Shown: positions 44,999 to 56,817 of the stretch, one piece after another
How positions within the stretch are numbered: the stretch's first letter is position 1
How the letters are laid out: the number at the start of each line of letters is the position of its first letter
Source: Saccharum officinarum
Taxonomy: Eukaryota; Streptophyta; Magnoliopsida; Poales; Poaceae
Assembly: GCA_020631735.1 (NCBI GenBank)
Contig: CM036160.1
Location: forward strand, 7,904,746 to 7,968,745
Direction: 5' to 3'
DNA: 64,000 nt
Position numbers and translations under genes: made by a program
The notes under the pieces: model-generated
Database searches by the model: none
The model's input: only the letters and a program-made list of their open reading frames with translations
Told to the model about the DNA's origin: nothing

Positions 44999-46100
44999 TA
45001 AGTTTATACAAATGTCCGGTGAGCAATGTAATATGAATAAAATAACTTAAATAATTAACGTAAATTAACAGCAACAACTCAAAACTTATTTAAAATGTTT
45101 AAACGATGTGCGATGTAAAATAACAAAAGAAAACTTAATTCTGAGGGGGAAAAAAGCCCGAAGTGAAATGGGCCCAGTAGCGGACTATGTCATGTGCGGC
45201 TATAAGGTCTGCAGCTCGCGTCGTGTGGCCTGCTTAATCTTCCATGTGTCGTTGGAGATCAACTACCTGGCCCACTTAATGGGCCGGCCGAGCAAAGCAC
45301 GCATGAGTATGTAAAAGGAAAAAATTCACATTATCTCTCTCAACTTTTGCGAAAGTCTGTTTTTTTCTCCATAAACTCTAAAACCGGGTACACCACCTCC
45401 CTGAACTTTTAAAACCGTTCGTTTTACCTCCCTGACCGGTTATAAGCGGTTTTCAAAGGTGGTTTTGTCTTTTTCTTTTTTATTTATTTCGGTTGAATCT
45501 TTGAAAAATCATAGTAAATCACAAAAAAAATTATAAAATGGAGAATTCAATTTTATTCGACTCCACATGAGTAGATCTACATAGTGAGCATATAATATGA
45601 TATGTTTTAGTACAAATTTTTTTGTTATAGCTTTAGATCTATGCTTTTCTGTAATTAATTCATAGCTACAGCTTTTATGGTCCAATTATGGTGAAATTTT
45701 TATGGTGACCTAATTATTGTATGCTTGACCTGTAGTAAAATTTCATACTCATTGGCTCATGTATAACTTAGTTATAGATTTATTTATGTGTTTGCTTGTT
45801 AAAAAAGTGTATAAAGTAAACAGCCCATGCACTGATGTAAATTAAAAGGCCCTATTTAAAGTTTTAAACGATGCGCACGCACTTGATGTAAAATAGCAAA
45901 ACAAAACTTAATTCTGGAAAATAAACAGCCCTAAAGTGAAATCGGCCATGCGTTGCTCCTCGTTGGAGCCCATCTCCGTGGCCCAGTAGTCGATCAAAGC
46001 GTGCGTGAACAAATTACGTAGTATGTTAGCTCCCTCAACTGTAAAACATGCCACTGGCTCTGAACGATCCAGATATCCATGTACACGGCATACAGTGTAA
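44999..46100. other. Non-coding with MITE-like remnant
   Basis: 45310-45480 (TCTCTCAACTTTTGCG, CCCTGAACTTTTAAAACCG) resembles the grass MITE group that reads 'CCCTGAACT'. An AT-rich tract follows. A partial direct repeat (AAATAACAAAA[G/C]AAAACTTAATTCT) occurs at ~45115 and ~45893. No gene is supported. Confidence 0.5.
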
Positions 46101-46115
46101 CGTTGTGGGCTTTAG

Positions 46116-46810
46116 CATAAACGTGGCCTCGATGGGCCTCTGTCTCGCCCATTAGGCCTTGGTTTTGAATTTCCTCTCGTGCTCTCATTTTCCCTCAAAA
46201 AAAAGTGCATACACACGAATTCTTCTTGTGGATATTAAATAAAAAGAACAAAAAGGTGCATGGTACTTTCAGTTGCTGAGACTAATGTAGACCCCCCCCC
46301 CAAAAAAAACACTTGGACACTACTGGTGCTGCTTCTTGCAAGGCTGCTAGCTCTGTTCTTCCTCGTGTTTTTTCTTTCTTATATACTCCCTCCGTTCCAA
46401 AAAAGAATGGAATTCTGCATTTCAAATCTTGTCTCAGAAAAAATATAATTATAGGCATGACATCAACTTTTCTATTCGGACCCACCTATTAAAATACCAC
46501 TACTTTATCTATCCATAAGAAGAACATTCTAAAATGCAATGATTATTTTTCAGTTTCTACTTATGTTGAGAATGACGGAGGAGAGGTAAATATGTAATTT
46601 TACACCAGGCTAATCTTATCTCGAAAAGCGAGATTTACATTCTTTCTGTGATAGAGGTAGTATAAAGGCCAAGCTTAGCTCAGTTTTTTTTTTTTTGAGT
46701 GCGCCACACTCAGCACTCAGTTAGTCGCTGTATGCATTATCACTGCTGAACAGCCGGTTGTAGATTGACAGGTGGAAGGCCACCATGGTGACGGTGTGGA
46801 TCTGATATCT
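46116..46810. repeat. Uninterrupted copy of the CACTA target segment
   Basis: This is the paralog of 35398-35551 plus 44402-44690 without the CACTA insertion. It was independently hit by a Stowaway-like MITE at 46386-46660. It includes a C run (C10 at 46292-46301). Confidence 0.85.
46386..46660. mobile_element. Stowaway-like MITE, diverged
   Basis: CTCCCTCCGTTCC at the left, with a degenerate inverse (AGAGGTAG) at the right, flanked by TA on both sides. The paralogous segment at 44480-44500 lacks it, confirming insertion. Confidence 0.8.
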
Positions 46811-47188
46811 CCTCATGGCCTCCCAAGTTGTATGCATGCAGCCGGAAGATCAAATCGACATCTCATGGCCTCGAATCCGATTCAGAAAGAAGAAAAGGGG
46901 AGAGTGGCTTTGAATTTCTACTCCGCCGCACCCATCTTTTGCGTGCATGGGTCTGGGTCGGGTCCACAACAGAGTAGCACTAATGGTACTCCGTATGTGT
47001 TTACTAACCAACACCGAACATTATAACAAGAAGACAAAAATAAAAGAGAGAGTAATTAAGAGTCCATTCGTTTTTGCTAAAAAGTCATAGCTAAAAATAC
47101 TAATTGTTAATTTTTTATAAGAAAAAAATATTATTTTAGCTTAAAAACAAGCTAAAAGATAGGGCCTAAATAGACGAAAGAAAACTCA
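46811..47188. other. Non-coding sequence
   Basis: I see no gene. 47065-47170 resembles a decayed hAT/Tourist-type MITE (AAAAAGTCATAGCTAAAAAT...). Confidence 0.4.
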
Positions 47189-47430
47189 GGGTGTGTTTAG
47201 TTGATCCTGTAAAATTTTTGGAAGCACAGTAACTCTTTCGTTAGTATTTGGTAATTAGTGTCTAATCATAGACTAATTAGGTTCTAAATATTCGTCTCGT
47301 AATTTACAACCAAACTGTGTAATTAGTTATTTTTTTACCTATATTTAATATTCTATACATGCGTCTAAAGATTCAATGTGACGGAGAATCTTATAAAATT
47401 TTTAGAATTTTGAATGACACTGCCTAACAA
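47189..47430. mobile_element. Tourist-like MITE
   Basis: Begins GGGTGTGTTTAGTTGATCC and carries the family interior (CTAATCATAGACTAATTAGG, TGTGTAATTAGTTA, AGATTCAATGTGACG). The right end is degenerate. Confidence 0.7.
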
Positions 47431-47821
47431 ACCAGATGGTAATAGCTACCGGTACTCGTAAACAGAGTTGCAGTGGACGGACGGACTGACCGAGTTAAGA
47501 GGGGACAGAAGGGACGTTCGAGTTGACAGCAAGCGGGGCCTCCGATCCGCTGTCCGTCTCCGTCGTCCATGCTCATGCTGTCTCTCTCTCCCGTCCTCCT
47601 CTCAGTTTCTCACCTCTCTCTCCACCCGTTGCCATTGGATGAAGATGCGCTTTCATACTGGTAGTAGCAAGCACCTGCTGCCGCTGCTACCATTCCTCAC
47701 CACTGTAGCTTCGTCTTCTTTTTTTTTACACAGAGCCACAGAGGGGTGTTCTTTTTACATGCAAACCCCTAGGCTGTTTCCCAATTCTCTCTTGTTACTA
47801 AGTGTAGCTCATTCAGTCGTT

Positions 47822-47933
47822 CACCCTCTATTCGCTTGTGCTTATCAGTGTTTATCAGTCAGTCATTCAGCAGTATTTTTCTTTCACTGCAAATCAGCAT
47901 CAGTTAGCTAAAACCCATTTAGCGAACAGGGTG
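47822..47933. mobile_element. Short MITE with CACCC.../...GGGTG ends
   Basis: Ends CACCCTCTATTCGCTTGTGC and AGCGAACAGGGTG. Same family as 1027-1136. Confidence 0.65.
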
Positions 47934-47988
47934 CTTGGTACCCCACCCCAGTGAGATTTCTCTTTTACTTTGTTGGTGAGCTGAGGAG

Positions 47989-49061
47989 TGTCGGTATTTG
48001 GACCCGGGAGGGCCCTAAGCCGACGAGTAAATTTGTGCTGCGTGCTCCCTACTCCGAATGGTGATGCAAAGAGAATACATGGGGGTTTATCCTGGTTCGG
48101 GCAAAAGAATGCTCTACGTCCAGCGGAGAAAGGAGAGTATTGTATTTTCTTGCATCTAAGTGCTTGTGTAGGGGTTACAATCTGTGAGAGAGTGAGCCGG
48201 TCCCAAGTCTTAAAAAAGAGTACAATGGAGTGTTGCTTGTGATGTTGATCTCAGAAGTGGGGGAGATGTCTGTCTTGTTTGTCCGTCCTCCGTTGTTCGT
48301 CCCCCTGGAGAGCTCCTTGCCCTCCCCTTTTATAGACTCAAGGGGAGGATAAGGCTTACAACAAACCCTAGGAGGTGCCTTGGAGGAGAAGGCGAAGTGA
48401 GCACCGTCGGTGTTGCTATGGCGACGTGCCCCGGTCCATGCAGGCCATCCCTGGGGCGTCGTGGTGATGTTGATGACGGGACGGCAGGACATTCGGGGTG
48501 CTGCAGAGGACGTGTGATTTCCTGTGGTCGACCTATGGGTCGTAGTCTCTTTGTTCGACTGATGGCGGTCGAGGCAGGGTCGGGATGTAGCTGAGGGGGT
48601 CGACGGGAAACTGATAAGGCCGAGCCCCAGAAATCCCGGGATATGACAGTCGGACCGTGTTAGTCATAGCGAGAATAGTGGCTGCTTTTCGTCGCCCATC
48701 CCGGGATGGGCAGTAAAAAGTAAGATTATACGCGGATGCCGCTCCCACGCCGGTGGCGCTGTGGCCACGTTGGTGGAAGGGGTTGCATTAAATGCTTTGT
48801 CGGTGAGTAGGTGGGAGAGGGGGTCGACCGGGTCGACCCCGGGTCGTGCGAGTCGGAGATTTTCTGGGGTCGAGGCTTCCCGTCGAGTGAGCCTGGTGCG
48901 AGTCGGAACGCGGTCGAGGGCGCGCGTGGTCCAGATCGGTGTATCCGTGTAGGTGGAGCCTTAACTCGATCTCTTTTAGGAGGTTTTCAGGGCGCGGATT
49001 CCTCGAGGGTTTACTCCTCTTAATCGTTGATTTTAGGTACCCCTAATTTAGATAGCTGACA
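47989..49061 (-). mobile_element. Solo LTR of the Tat-type gypsy family A
   Basis: The 1073-bp sequence starts TGTCGGTATTTGGACC and ends GCTGACA, flanked by the exact 5-bp duplication AGGAG at 47984-47988 and 49062-49066. It is in the same family as LTR A (5042). A minus-strand CTATAAAAGGGG (48325-48336) is a promoter-like TATA box. No PBS, PPT or coding region adjoins, so it is a solo LTR. Confidence 0.92.
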
Positions 49062-49312
49062 AGGAGTAACACCAATGAGTTTTGACAGTGATCCAATTTC
49101 CCTCCATCCAAAAAAACATAATCATAGCTTTGAACCTCGACACAGCGTGTATGCAGGTTCAAATTGTGTTTTTTTGGGAGTACACAACAACAATACCACC
49201 TTTACTCTACTGTCAGCTACTATTAGCTAACAGAACCCGGTAATTTCTCTGTCCTTAAGAGAGTGCCGTACCAGTGCCTAAAATTGCTACCTTGTGCTAC
49301 TAATGACATCTA

Positions 49313-49563
49313 CTCCCTCTGTCTCAAAAAAAAAAGTCATTATCGCTTTCAAAAAGTCAACAACTTTTAACTTTGATCAAATATATTTAACAAAATATTA
49401 ATATTTATAGTACATAATTAGTATCATTAGGTAGATCTTTGAATATACTTTTATAATAAACTTATTTGGAGATATAAATGTTGCACGCATTTTCTATAAA
49501 CATAGTCAAAGTTGAGAAAATTTGATCAGCACGCTTTCCACGGCGACTCTATTTTTGGGACAG
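49313..49563. mobile_element. Stowaway-like MITE, degenerate right end
   Basis: Left CTCCCTCTGTCTCAAAAA is paired with a truncated right inverse (CTGTCCCAAAAATAGAGTCG), TA-flanked. AT-rich interior. Confidence 0.7.
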
Positions 49564-49736
49564 TACCTCCACGTACTAGTGTCTACGAGCTAGCATACAG
49601 TGCTAGTAGTGGAACTGCATGCTCCTGCTACGCCGGTTACGGCTAGTGCCATACATGCCGTTGCGTCGCGTCGCATCGATGATCGATCACCGGCAAAAGA
49701 AACCGCCTTCACCTTGCTTTTTCATCGTCTAACGTA

Positions 49737-49966
49737 CTTCCTCCTTCTCAGATCTATCATGGTAGGTGTACATGTCACAAGTTTATTCGATTTATAAAAA
49801 ATATGTGTAATATTTATATCTTTAAATAAATTAATTAAAAAACTAAATTTAAAGATCTTTCCAATAATATTAATTATATGCTACAAATATTAATATTTTT
49901 AATATATATTTTGTTAAAGTTTTTCTCGGAAAACGTAAACAACAAATATTTAGAGACTGGAGGGAG
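49737..49966. mobile_element. Stowaway-like MITE
   Basis: A TA-flanked 230-bp element with ends CTTCCTCC and GGAGGGAG. Its interior (AAAGATCTTTCCAATAATA, AATATTAATATTTTTAATAT) is shared with 51189-51420. Confidence 0.8.
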
Positions 49967-50088
49967 TAGTACCTAGCCTGTCGTGTTAATAATTAACCTC
50001 ATTTCGTCTCGGGTGAAAATGCTACGCTGTTTTGGTGCCCAATTGCTGTTCATCTTTTTTTAAAACCCCAAGATAATATGTATATATA

Positions 50089-50528
50089 CTCCCTCCGTGT
50101 CTCACGATACTTAACCTCACGTCGTCTCCAATAGTCTAGCTTAAAGATAGTTGAATTGATTGTTCTTAATCAATTAATAGTGCAAAAGGCAAAAGACTAG
50201 CATGAACTCAAGAGATAACCTCGCACATTTCACGATGCATTTCTATCTCACAAGACAAGTCTCTCTCTCTTCTATATTTATCATATTAGAGCTAGGTAGT
50301 GCTAGCTTATACTGTTGGAGACGTCCTAATTAATAAGAATCAAATTGTCTCAAACATTTGACATTCTTATTTTCTAATAATGCACATTTCTCTTTCCTCA
50401 ATACATTTTTCTCAATACATATCTATTTGTATCTCTCTCCTTGTTTTTTTCTTTGTGCACCACAACATTGCGTTCCTCTTTAGTTCCTGTGTCTAAATCT
50501 GAACACTAAATATTTTGAGACGGGGAAG
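50089..50528. mobile_element. Stowaway-like MITE with internal inverted segment
   Basis: Left CTCCCTCCGTGTCTCA and right TGAGACGGGGAAG, TA-flanked. A second inverted pair lies inside (CGTCTCCAATAG at 50120 and TGTTGGAGACG at 50315), suggesting a nested MITE. Confidence 0.75.
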
Positions 50529-50544
50529 TACCCAAGTTATTCCT

Positions 50545-50569
50545 GGGGGGGGGGGGGGGGGGGGGGGGG
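50545..50569. repeat. G25 homopolymer
   Basis: An uninterrupted run of 25 G just downstream of a Stowaway-like MITE. Length is unreliable in most sequencing chemistries. Confidence 0.9.
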
Positions 50570-50884
50570 ATAAAAATATAGGAGTATATATTGTATGCCT
50601 AGGGAGATGCATGAGCGAGCATTCCTGTGACCTGTATGACACTCACACGATGAGAAAAAGGAGAGATACTCCATGTGGGCAAAGGAAAGGCTAGCTGAGT
50701 TGAGTTCCACTTGCACTCCATCCATCATATCGCTCACGCACGCACAACACGTTAGTAGGAGGAGTATGTGCCTGCTGAAAGTCAGATGGTGGTCATTTCG
50801 ATTTGATACCATGCAACACAAGCTAATTGTGCAAAATCACTGTTCAGCTGGTCACGTTAATTTAATGCCAGGTGATGCCACTAT

Positions 50885-51009
50885 GGCCTCGTTCGCTCAT
50901 GCTGAAAAACGAGATGAAATATTGTTCTAGCTGATTTTTTAAAGAAAAATATTATTTTAACTAAAAAACAAGCTGAAAAATACGGATTATAAGTCAGTTG
51001 AATAGGGCC
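50885..51009. mobile_element. Short MITE with CCTCGTTCGCTC end
   Basis: Ends GGCCTCGTTCGCTCATGC and CAGTTGAATAGGGCC, imperfect inverse. Related to 1027-1136. Confidence 0.6.
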
Positions 51010-51188
51010 TATATATTGCCGTCCCTAGCTAGTACATCTCGTTTCTTTTTAGTGCAGGAATTCAACATGAAAAGTAGGGACTAGTTCGCTTGGTACATGC
51101 TAACATGCATGCATGTGTCGTAATCCTACTGGTTTTCTCTGAATCTCCCATGTCGACTATTTTGCTCATATGGAACTTATTTGCTCTC

Positions 51189-51420
51189 TCAGTCCCCAAT
51201 TAAGTGTCATTTCCGGTTTTTGTGCCCGTAAGTTTGACTCGATTTGTATAAAATACGTGTAACATTTGTATCTCCAAATAAATTTATTAAAAACTAGATT
51301 CAAAGATCTTTCCAATGATACTAATTATATACCATAAATATTAATATTTTTTTAATATATATTTAATTAAAGTTATTTCTCGAGAAACGTAAAACGACAG
51401 ATATTTAGGGACGGAGGGAG
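51189..51420. mobile_element. Stowaway-like MITE
   Basis: Right end GGACGGAGGGAG followed by TA. The left end is eroded (CTCTCAGTCCCC). The interior is shared with 49737-49966. Confidence 0.7.
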
Positions 51421-51539
51421 TATACTAGTATCTCTTAAGGTGGTAGCGACCGCTTTGCAATTGCTACAATCCCAATACATATTACTCCTGTTTCAAAAGA
51501 AATGCAGATTCTGATAACGTTTAGAGCCGTGGCGATCCG

Positions 51540-51631
51540 GTCCTGTTCGCTTAAACTTATCAGCCATGATTCAGTGTTTTTCTCTCACAACAAATCAGCT
51601 TCAGCCGCAGAAGCCATCAAACGAACAGGGC
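51540..51631. mobile_element. Short MITE with TCCTGTTCGCTT end
   Basis: Ends GTCCTGTTCGCTTAAAC and AAACGAACAGGGC are imperfect inverted repeats. Same family as 1027-1136. Confidence 0.65.
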
Positions 51632-52440
51632 TAGCCGGCTTCGTGCTGGTTACAAAGTTTTATCTTTCGTGCAATGGAAGGTAGCGGGCAATTATACTTG
51701 TTCATATCCCCTTATGCGTGCCGAAGTTTTGTTCATCGTCCCACATGTACTGCCATGTAGTACCAATGTTCCAGCCTTGTTCAATTTCCATGAAGGGGGG
51801 GGGGGCGCGGAGGAAAGCATCCGTGTACGACACCTTGAATATACAAGTGATTTTCTATCTATGAAACAAATAAGATGTTAGCGAAGGCTCCGCACGAAAA
51901 TTTTCCAAGGTGACTGTCCGGCTTCTTCTGAATTGCCTACCCCTTCATCGATCTTCGATTTGGTGACGTACATACAATTCCACGGAATGCAAAGGGTGCA
52001 CATGGAAAAAAAAGAGGGGCATCGTCCTGCAGACGACGACGAACGGAGACGGACGGGGAGCCATTCCCGTAACCCCATCCGGTTGCCCAAAAGCTGGTGG
52101 TGCTCAGCTCAGGAGTCAGCTGGGAACGGAACGGAGGAGATGAGGTGAGACGAAGACGACGACGAGATGGGTGGGGCCGGTGGGTGCAAACCGAAACAGT
52201 TGCGGACCACGACCGCACGGACTCCGATGCACGAGTCCGGGCCGCAGACAGGTGGGGTCGGGTGTGCTCGGCCGGCAGCGACACGACAGGAGACTGCAGG
52301 GTCCGTCCATCCGGCGCAGAAGCCCGCGCGATTCGCGGGGAATTTCTTTTTCGTTTTCCTTTTCATTACTACCTGCACGGCTGCACTGCTGCCTCACCTG
52401 CTGCTGCAGCACCAGTAGTACTAGTACACACTCCACTGGC
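51632..52440. other. Non-coding, GC-richer toward the right
   Basis: Overlapping frames exist at 52000-52440 on both strands, but none has a motif or plant-gene structure. It might be a promoter or leader of a gene outside view. I cannot support it. Confidence 0.35.
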
Positions 52441-52474
52441 CCACTGCGCTGCCGTTAATTTTTCACCCCCTTCA

Positions 52475-52755
52475 GTTGTATGGAATATTAAATGTAAAAA
52501 AATAACTAATTATATAGATTACGATAAATTTATGGGATGAAATTTTTAAGCCTGATTAATCTATAATTTAATAATGTCATGCTGCAGTAAAGATGTGCTA
52601 ATGACGGATTAATTAGGCTTAATAAATTCGTTTCACAGTTTTCAGACGAGTTATGTAATTAGTATTTTATTAGTATCAAATCACCTATTCCGATCTTTCG
52701 TGAAACCTTCGACGTGACACAAAAAAAAAATCCGCCAAGCAACTAAACACCCCTT
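52475..52755. mobile_element. Tourist-like MITE, second family
   Basis: The interior TAACTAATTATATAGATTAC ... TAATTAGGCTTAATAAATTC, with an AACTAAACACCCC right end, recurs at 57190-57435 in diverged form. No clean duplication was found. Confidence 0.55.
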
Positions 52756-52964
52756 TGCCTATCTTTACCCTCTACGGAGTACTACGTTCTTTTTTTTTTC
52801 TCTCTCCAGTTCGTCCCAGGGTTCTTTTTTTTCTTTTGAAAATTCCCAGGGTTCCTCTAGGCTAGTCGGAACCATCAAGCATTCTTCTATTCTGTTATAA
52901 TATCATGGTTTTAGTTCTGGATCCAGAGTTAAGATGTTTTTACACTCTGTTATTTTGTTCTAAT

Positions 52965-53430
52965 AGGAGTATGTACCGCAACCATTTAAACCTCATGTTA
53001 GAAGATTCCTTAGCAGGGGTTTATGATGAATGATCTTACAAATGTTGAACATTTTACTTTAGTACGGTTGTTGTAACTAGATTTTTAGTTAAGGTGTTGT
53101 GTTGCCTAATTGCTATACCTTTTTTATATACCACAACTCCTTAAACTTCTTGTCAGAAGATTCCTTGGCAGGGTTTTATGACGAGTGATCGTACAAATGT
53201 CTAACACATGTGCTTTATTATTGTAACTTGATTTTAGCTTTGTAGTTAAGGTGTTGCACTATTGCCTATGCCTACACCTTCTTTGTTCCACAACCCTTCA
53301 AACCTCATGCACAAGTTTCCTTGGCATGGTTTTATGATGAGTGGTCTTACAGAGGTTTGTTGTAAATTTGTGGTTTTCATAGAAGACAGAGTTAACGAAA
53401 CTCAAATAAGACCATGATAGTTAAGGTGAT
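52965..53430. repeat. Three imperfect ~155-bp tandem units
   Basis: The phrase TTCCTTNGCANGGNTTTATGANGANTGATCNTAC recurs near 53005, 53160 and 53317, with intervening text conserved in order. No protein frame. Confidence 0.75.
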
Positions 53431-54330
53431 GTCTAATCCATTGGTTTTTTGTCCTCCAAGGTTGCGTGCCATATTTGAATAGGTGGTACCATGCTCGCTG
53501 ACTTTGATGGGTTAGCGACAAGTGTAAAACGATTTCTTCAATACCAAAATGGACTTACCATTGCCGTGCTATTAGTGGAGGGGAATAGTCAGTGGGACCT
53601 AATGACGCCAATATAAGCATGGGCTTAATGGAACTGATGCGCTGTCTAACTCATCCGAGTTCCGTCCACATGTTCCTAGCTAGAGACTTATCTATTTTTG
53701 CAAACACCTAATAAATCACATGATACCTTAATTATGACAAGCGAGGCATGTCATGCTTTCGCTTCAATATAGAATTGTAGTATAGATTTTTGTCTTTTGA
53801 GATTTTACCATATATACACCTGATAGTACACATATACTCTTCGCATGCAAGTTTTTCAAACTAGCTAATTTGTTCAACGTAGGGATACCCTACTGTGTAG
53901 GCATCGAGTGGCTTCTAAAAATTCAATCCATACAACTTTGTGCTTCACAAGTAAAATGATACTCCTTAGTCCAATATGTAAGGAGAGGAAAAAAAATCAA
54001 TACTTAGGTCTGGAAAAGACAATAATCTGTGCACCATCCTGACATATATAGAACAGGGAGTTGGTTAACAAATTAAACCATGATACTAGGTCCACAATAG
54101 TTAAGATCCGTCTAATCTATTGGTTTCTTTGTCCAACAAACTTGTGTCAAACTTGGATATGTCATAAATAAATGTCTCGTTCTTATTGACTTTGACCGTT
54201 AACAATGTGGAGTAGTAGACAATGGGGCCCTAGTAGCACCAATGTGAATACGGGCATAATTCTAGCTTTTATAGGATATATGTGCTGTCTAACTTATCCA
54301 AGTTCCTTCCAAATGTTCCAAACACTAGAG
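53431..54330. repeat. Diverged direct repeat pair
   Basis: 53432-53690 and 54108-54325 share the order GTCTAATC[C/T]ATTGGTT, GACTTTGA, CTGTCTAACT[C/T]ATCC, AGTTCC. They are ~675 bp apart, strongly diverged and non-coding. Confidence 0.65.
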
Positions 54331-54926
54331 ATTATGTACCTTTTCATAGGCTATTTTTTATGACAGATGTTACTATATATTTATGGCAACTTTGCTTTGT
54401 TTTTGTGTTGTTTGTGTAGCAGTTCCTTGATCATTTAGGATGTTGATGCTCTGTTGTATTGTTCAGTCTGAGTTCCTTCTTATTAATGTAATCGGCAGTT
54501 TTTCTGTTTGATCCATTAAAAATGGCATATTTTCTTAAAATTAGTACATCCTAGCTTAGGAGGAGACTAGTATTACTGGACAAAGACCCTAATCATATGC
54601 GCCGCACTGTAGATGGTCAAATCTCAACTCTTATTTGGCCAATATCTATGTATAAATAAAGTAAATGACTTGTTTTGAGAACCATTCTTGTCATTGGAGT
54701 GATCCGTGATTAAGCTTGGTGGACCAATGATGCCGGGCTTTAAATTGGCATACGTCGCGGTCTAGAGCAGGAGTGGCGCCGTTTAGATGTTGGATGTTAA
54801 ACACTCGTAAGAAAAGTCATTACGGCTTCCGTATGACGTGTCGCGTGTACATAATCAACCAAAGTAGTAGATAAAAGAACTGAATAAAGAGGACCTTTTT
54901 TCACGCAAACACACAAACCAAACTAA
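54331..54926. other. Non-coding sequence
   Basis: No gene, repeat boundary or motif is supported. Confidence 0.4.
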
Positions 54927-55166
54927 GCCTAGTTTACTACCCTTCCAAATTTCAAATTTTTACATTTTTTCTCCATCACATTAATCTTTAGACGCATGCA
55001 TGGATTATTTAATGTAGTTAAAAGAAATAACTAATTACACAGTTTGGTTGTAAATTACGAGACGAATCTTTTGAATCTAATTAAGCTATGATTGGACACT
55101 AATTGTCCAACACAAACAAAAATGCTACAATAGCAAAATTCTATTTTTTTCATCTAAACACGCCCC
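54927..55166. mobile_element. Tourist-like MITE, inverted orientation
   Basis: Starts GCCTAGTTTACTACCC and ends ATCTAAACACGCCCC. The interior GTAATTAGTTATTT-type text reads on the opposite strand relative to 47189. Confidence 0.65.
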
Positions 55167-55664
55167 AGTACATGTGCAAAGGAATATTCTGGCGTGCATG
55201 CACCTTCTAGCGACCTGCGACTTCATTCATTCAGCGCGGCCATATAGCAGGCAGTCCCATCGATCGCCTTCTTCCCTTGTTGAAAATGTTGACAACGCGT
55301 CAGTCCTAGTCCCTCCATTCCAATAATAAGTGATTGGTTGTTCAAGAATAACCGGTAGAATGGAACTCTAAATGTGCACCTTCTTTTTTAAACTTATTTT
55401 CTTTTATTAGTCTTGAACAATAAAAGTGACAAACTCTTTGTATTTCATTTTTTTTATTTCACTTTGGTTGAGAAAGGCCCGGTGATCCTACCTTTTGGTG
55501 AAATAGTTATTTTTGTCCCTTGATGATCGTCCGAGGCTCAAATTCGTTTATCGGCCATTAAATAGTTGTTTTAGTCCTCAAACTTTAGCTTTGAGTTCAG
55601 TTTCGTCATAGAATTATCAAAGTAACTGCTTGGATCCTCAAACTTTTCATTTTTAGCTCAATTT

Positions 55665-56043
55665 TTTAGGGAAACAGGAGGGGTTTGACCCCCTACTGTG
55701 AATTTATTAAAATTTTAATAGTTACAAGGTCTGAGGACTAGTCTCGTGAAACATAGAAAGTTACGAAAAAAATAGAAGAAAATACACATAAGCTTCTAGC
55801 CATAAATCAATATTAGAATGTAATGACTGCTTTGCTCTTAGTATAACTAAAGCAAACTCTGACTTAAAAACTTGCTTGCAGTAGTGCTGCACCGAAGCTG
55901 CAATATTTCTGAAGATAACATCATTACGACATGTCCAAATAGCCCAGCACACAGTGATGACAATCTCCATGAAGAAAGGCAGATGGAGCTGAATTCTGAA
56001 GGCTTCAAGGATCTGTTCAGTTGTTTGATTCATTGGGATCATC
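55665..56043 (-). mobile_element. 5'-truncated LINE
   Basis: An exact 14-bp target duplication TTTTAGCTCAATTT flanks it at 55651-55664 and 56044-56057. On the minus strand the 3' end reads CCCTCCTGTTTCCCTAAA, followed by the target. Only ~379 bp of the 3' end is left. Truncation at the 5' end with a variable-length duplication is the signature of target-primed reverse transcription. Confidence 0.9.
55761..56042 (-). pseudogene. LINE ORF2 C-terminal fragment
   Basis: The last ~93 residues of a plant LINE ORF2 show the phrases CWAIWTCRNDVIFRNI and KSEFALVILRAKQS, found in the zf-RVT/C-terminal part of many grass non-LTR elements. All catalytic domains (endonuclease, RT) are absent because of 5' truncation. 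The shown start is not genuine. Confidence 0.8.
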
Positions 56044-56057
56044 TTTTAGCTCAATTT

Positions 56058-56409
56058 CATCTATGAGCTATCAAAATGGTGGTTTCAATTGCCCAAATTT
56101 TCTTTTTTGGCCTAACTTCTTCCCACAGTCCTTGTCTAGGCGGCATGCTACACTATTGCACCTCTTTCAGCTCTAATGCATAGAACAAATAATTTTTGGA
56201 CAAATATTTTCTCAAACCCACGAGTGGAGATGGAAAAATGATGTTGCAACAGAGACATCTTCAGTGAGCAGTATAAAAACTCTTAGCTAGTTTAATAATT
56301 CTAATGTGGTATTTAAAATGTTACCATGTAACGGTACTGCTTATATATATATCCTCCTACATTTCTTTTGCCTGCACACAATTACAACTGCTATGAGCGG
56401 TATTTAATA
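56058..56409. other. Non-coding sequence
   Basis: No gene or repeat boundary supported. Confidence 0.4.
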
Positions 56410-56550
56410 CTCCCCCGTCCAAATAATAAGTCATTTAAACATTTTTTGTTCATCCATTTTGCTATGTATCTAGACATATTGTTTATCTATATGCATAAAA
56501 AATAGATATAACAAAAAGTCAAAGCAACTTATAATTTGGAACGGAAAGAG
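56410..56550. mobile_element. Stowaway-like MITE, short
   Basis: CTCCCCCGTCCAAATAATAA and the right inverse (TTATAATTTGGAACGGAAAG) flanked by TA. 141 bp. Confidence 0.75.
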
Positions 56551-56590
56551 TACCTTTGAGCACGTTCACTAAGACTGGCCTTAAGAAAAA

Positions 56591-56817
56591 CTTCATCCGT
56601 CCAAAAATATATGACACTTTTGTCTTTTAGATATCATGTTTGACCATTGTTTTATTTAGTTAGTTTTTTATTTAGCAAATGATAAAAGAAATAGTATCTT
56701 ATGATAAAATAAGTCATAACAAAATAAATAATATTTTATAAAAATTTTGAATAAGACAAACAATCAAACAAAGATGTCTAAAAGACAAAAACGTCATGTA
56801 TTTTGGGATGGAGGGTG
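56591..56817. mobile_element. Stowaway-like MITE
   Basis: CTTCATCCGTCCAAAAATAT at the left and TATTTTGGGATGGAGGG at the right are inverted repeats. TA follows the right end, and the left TA is eroded. Confidence 0.7.

Noticed and set aside
46772..47026. 84-residue plus-strand frame
   Set aside because: It overlaps the duplicated CACTA-target segment and the other copy has no matching frame.
50545..50569. Biological meaning of the G25 run
   Set aside because: Homopolymer lengths are error-prone, and no structure around it suggests function.
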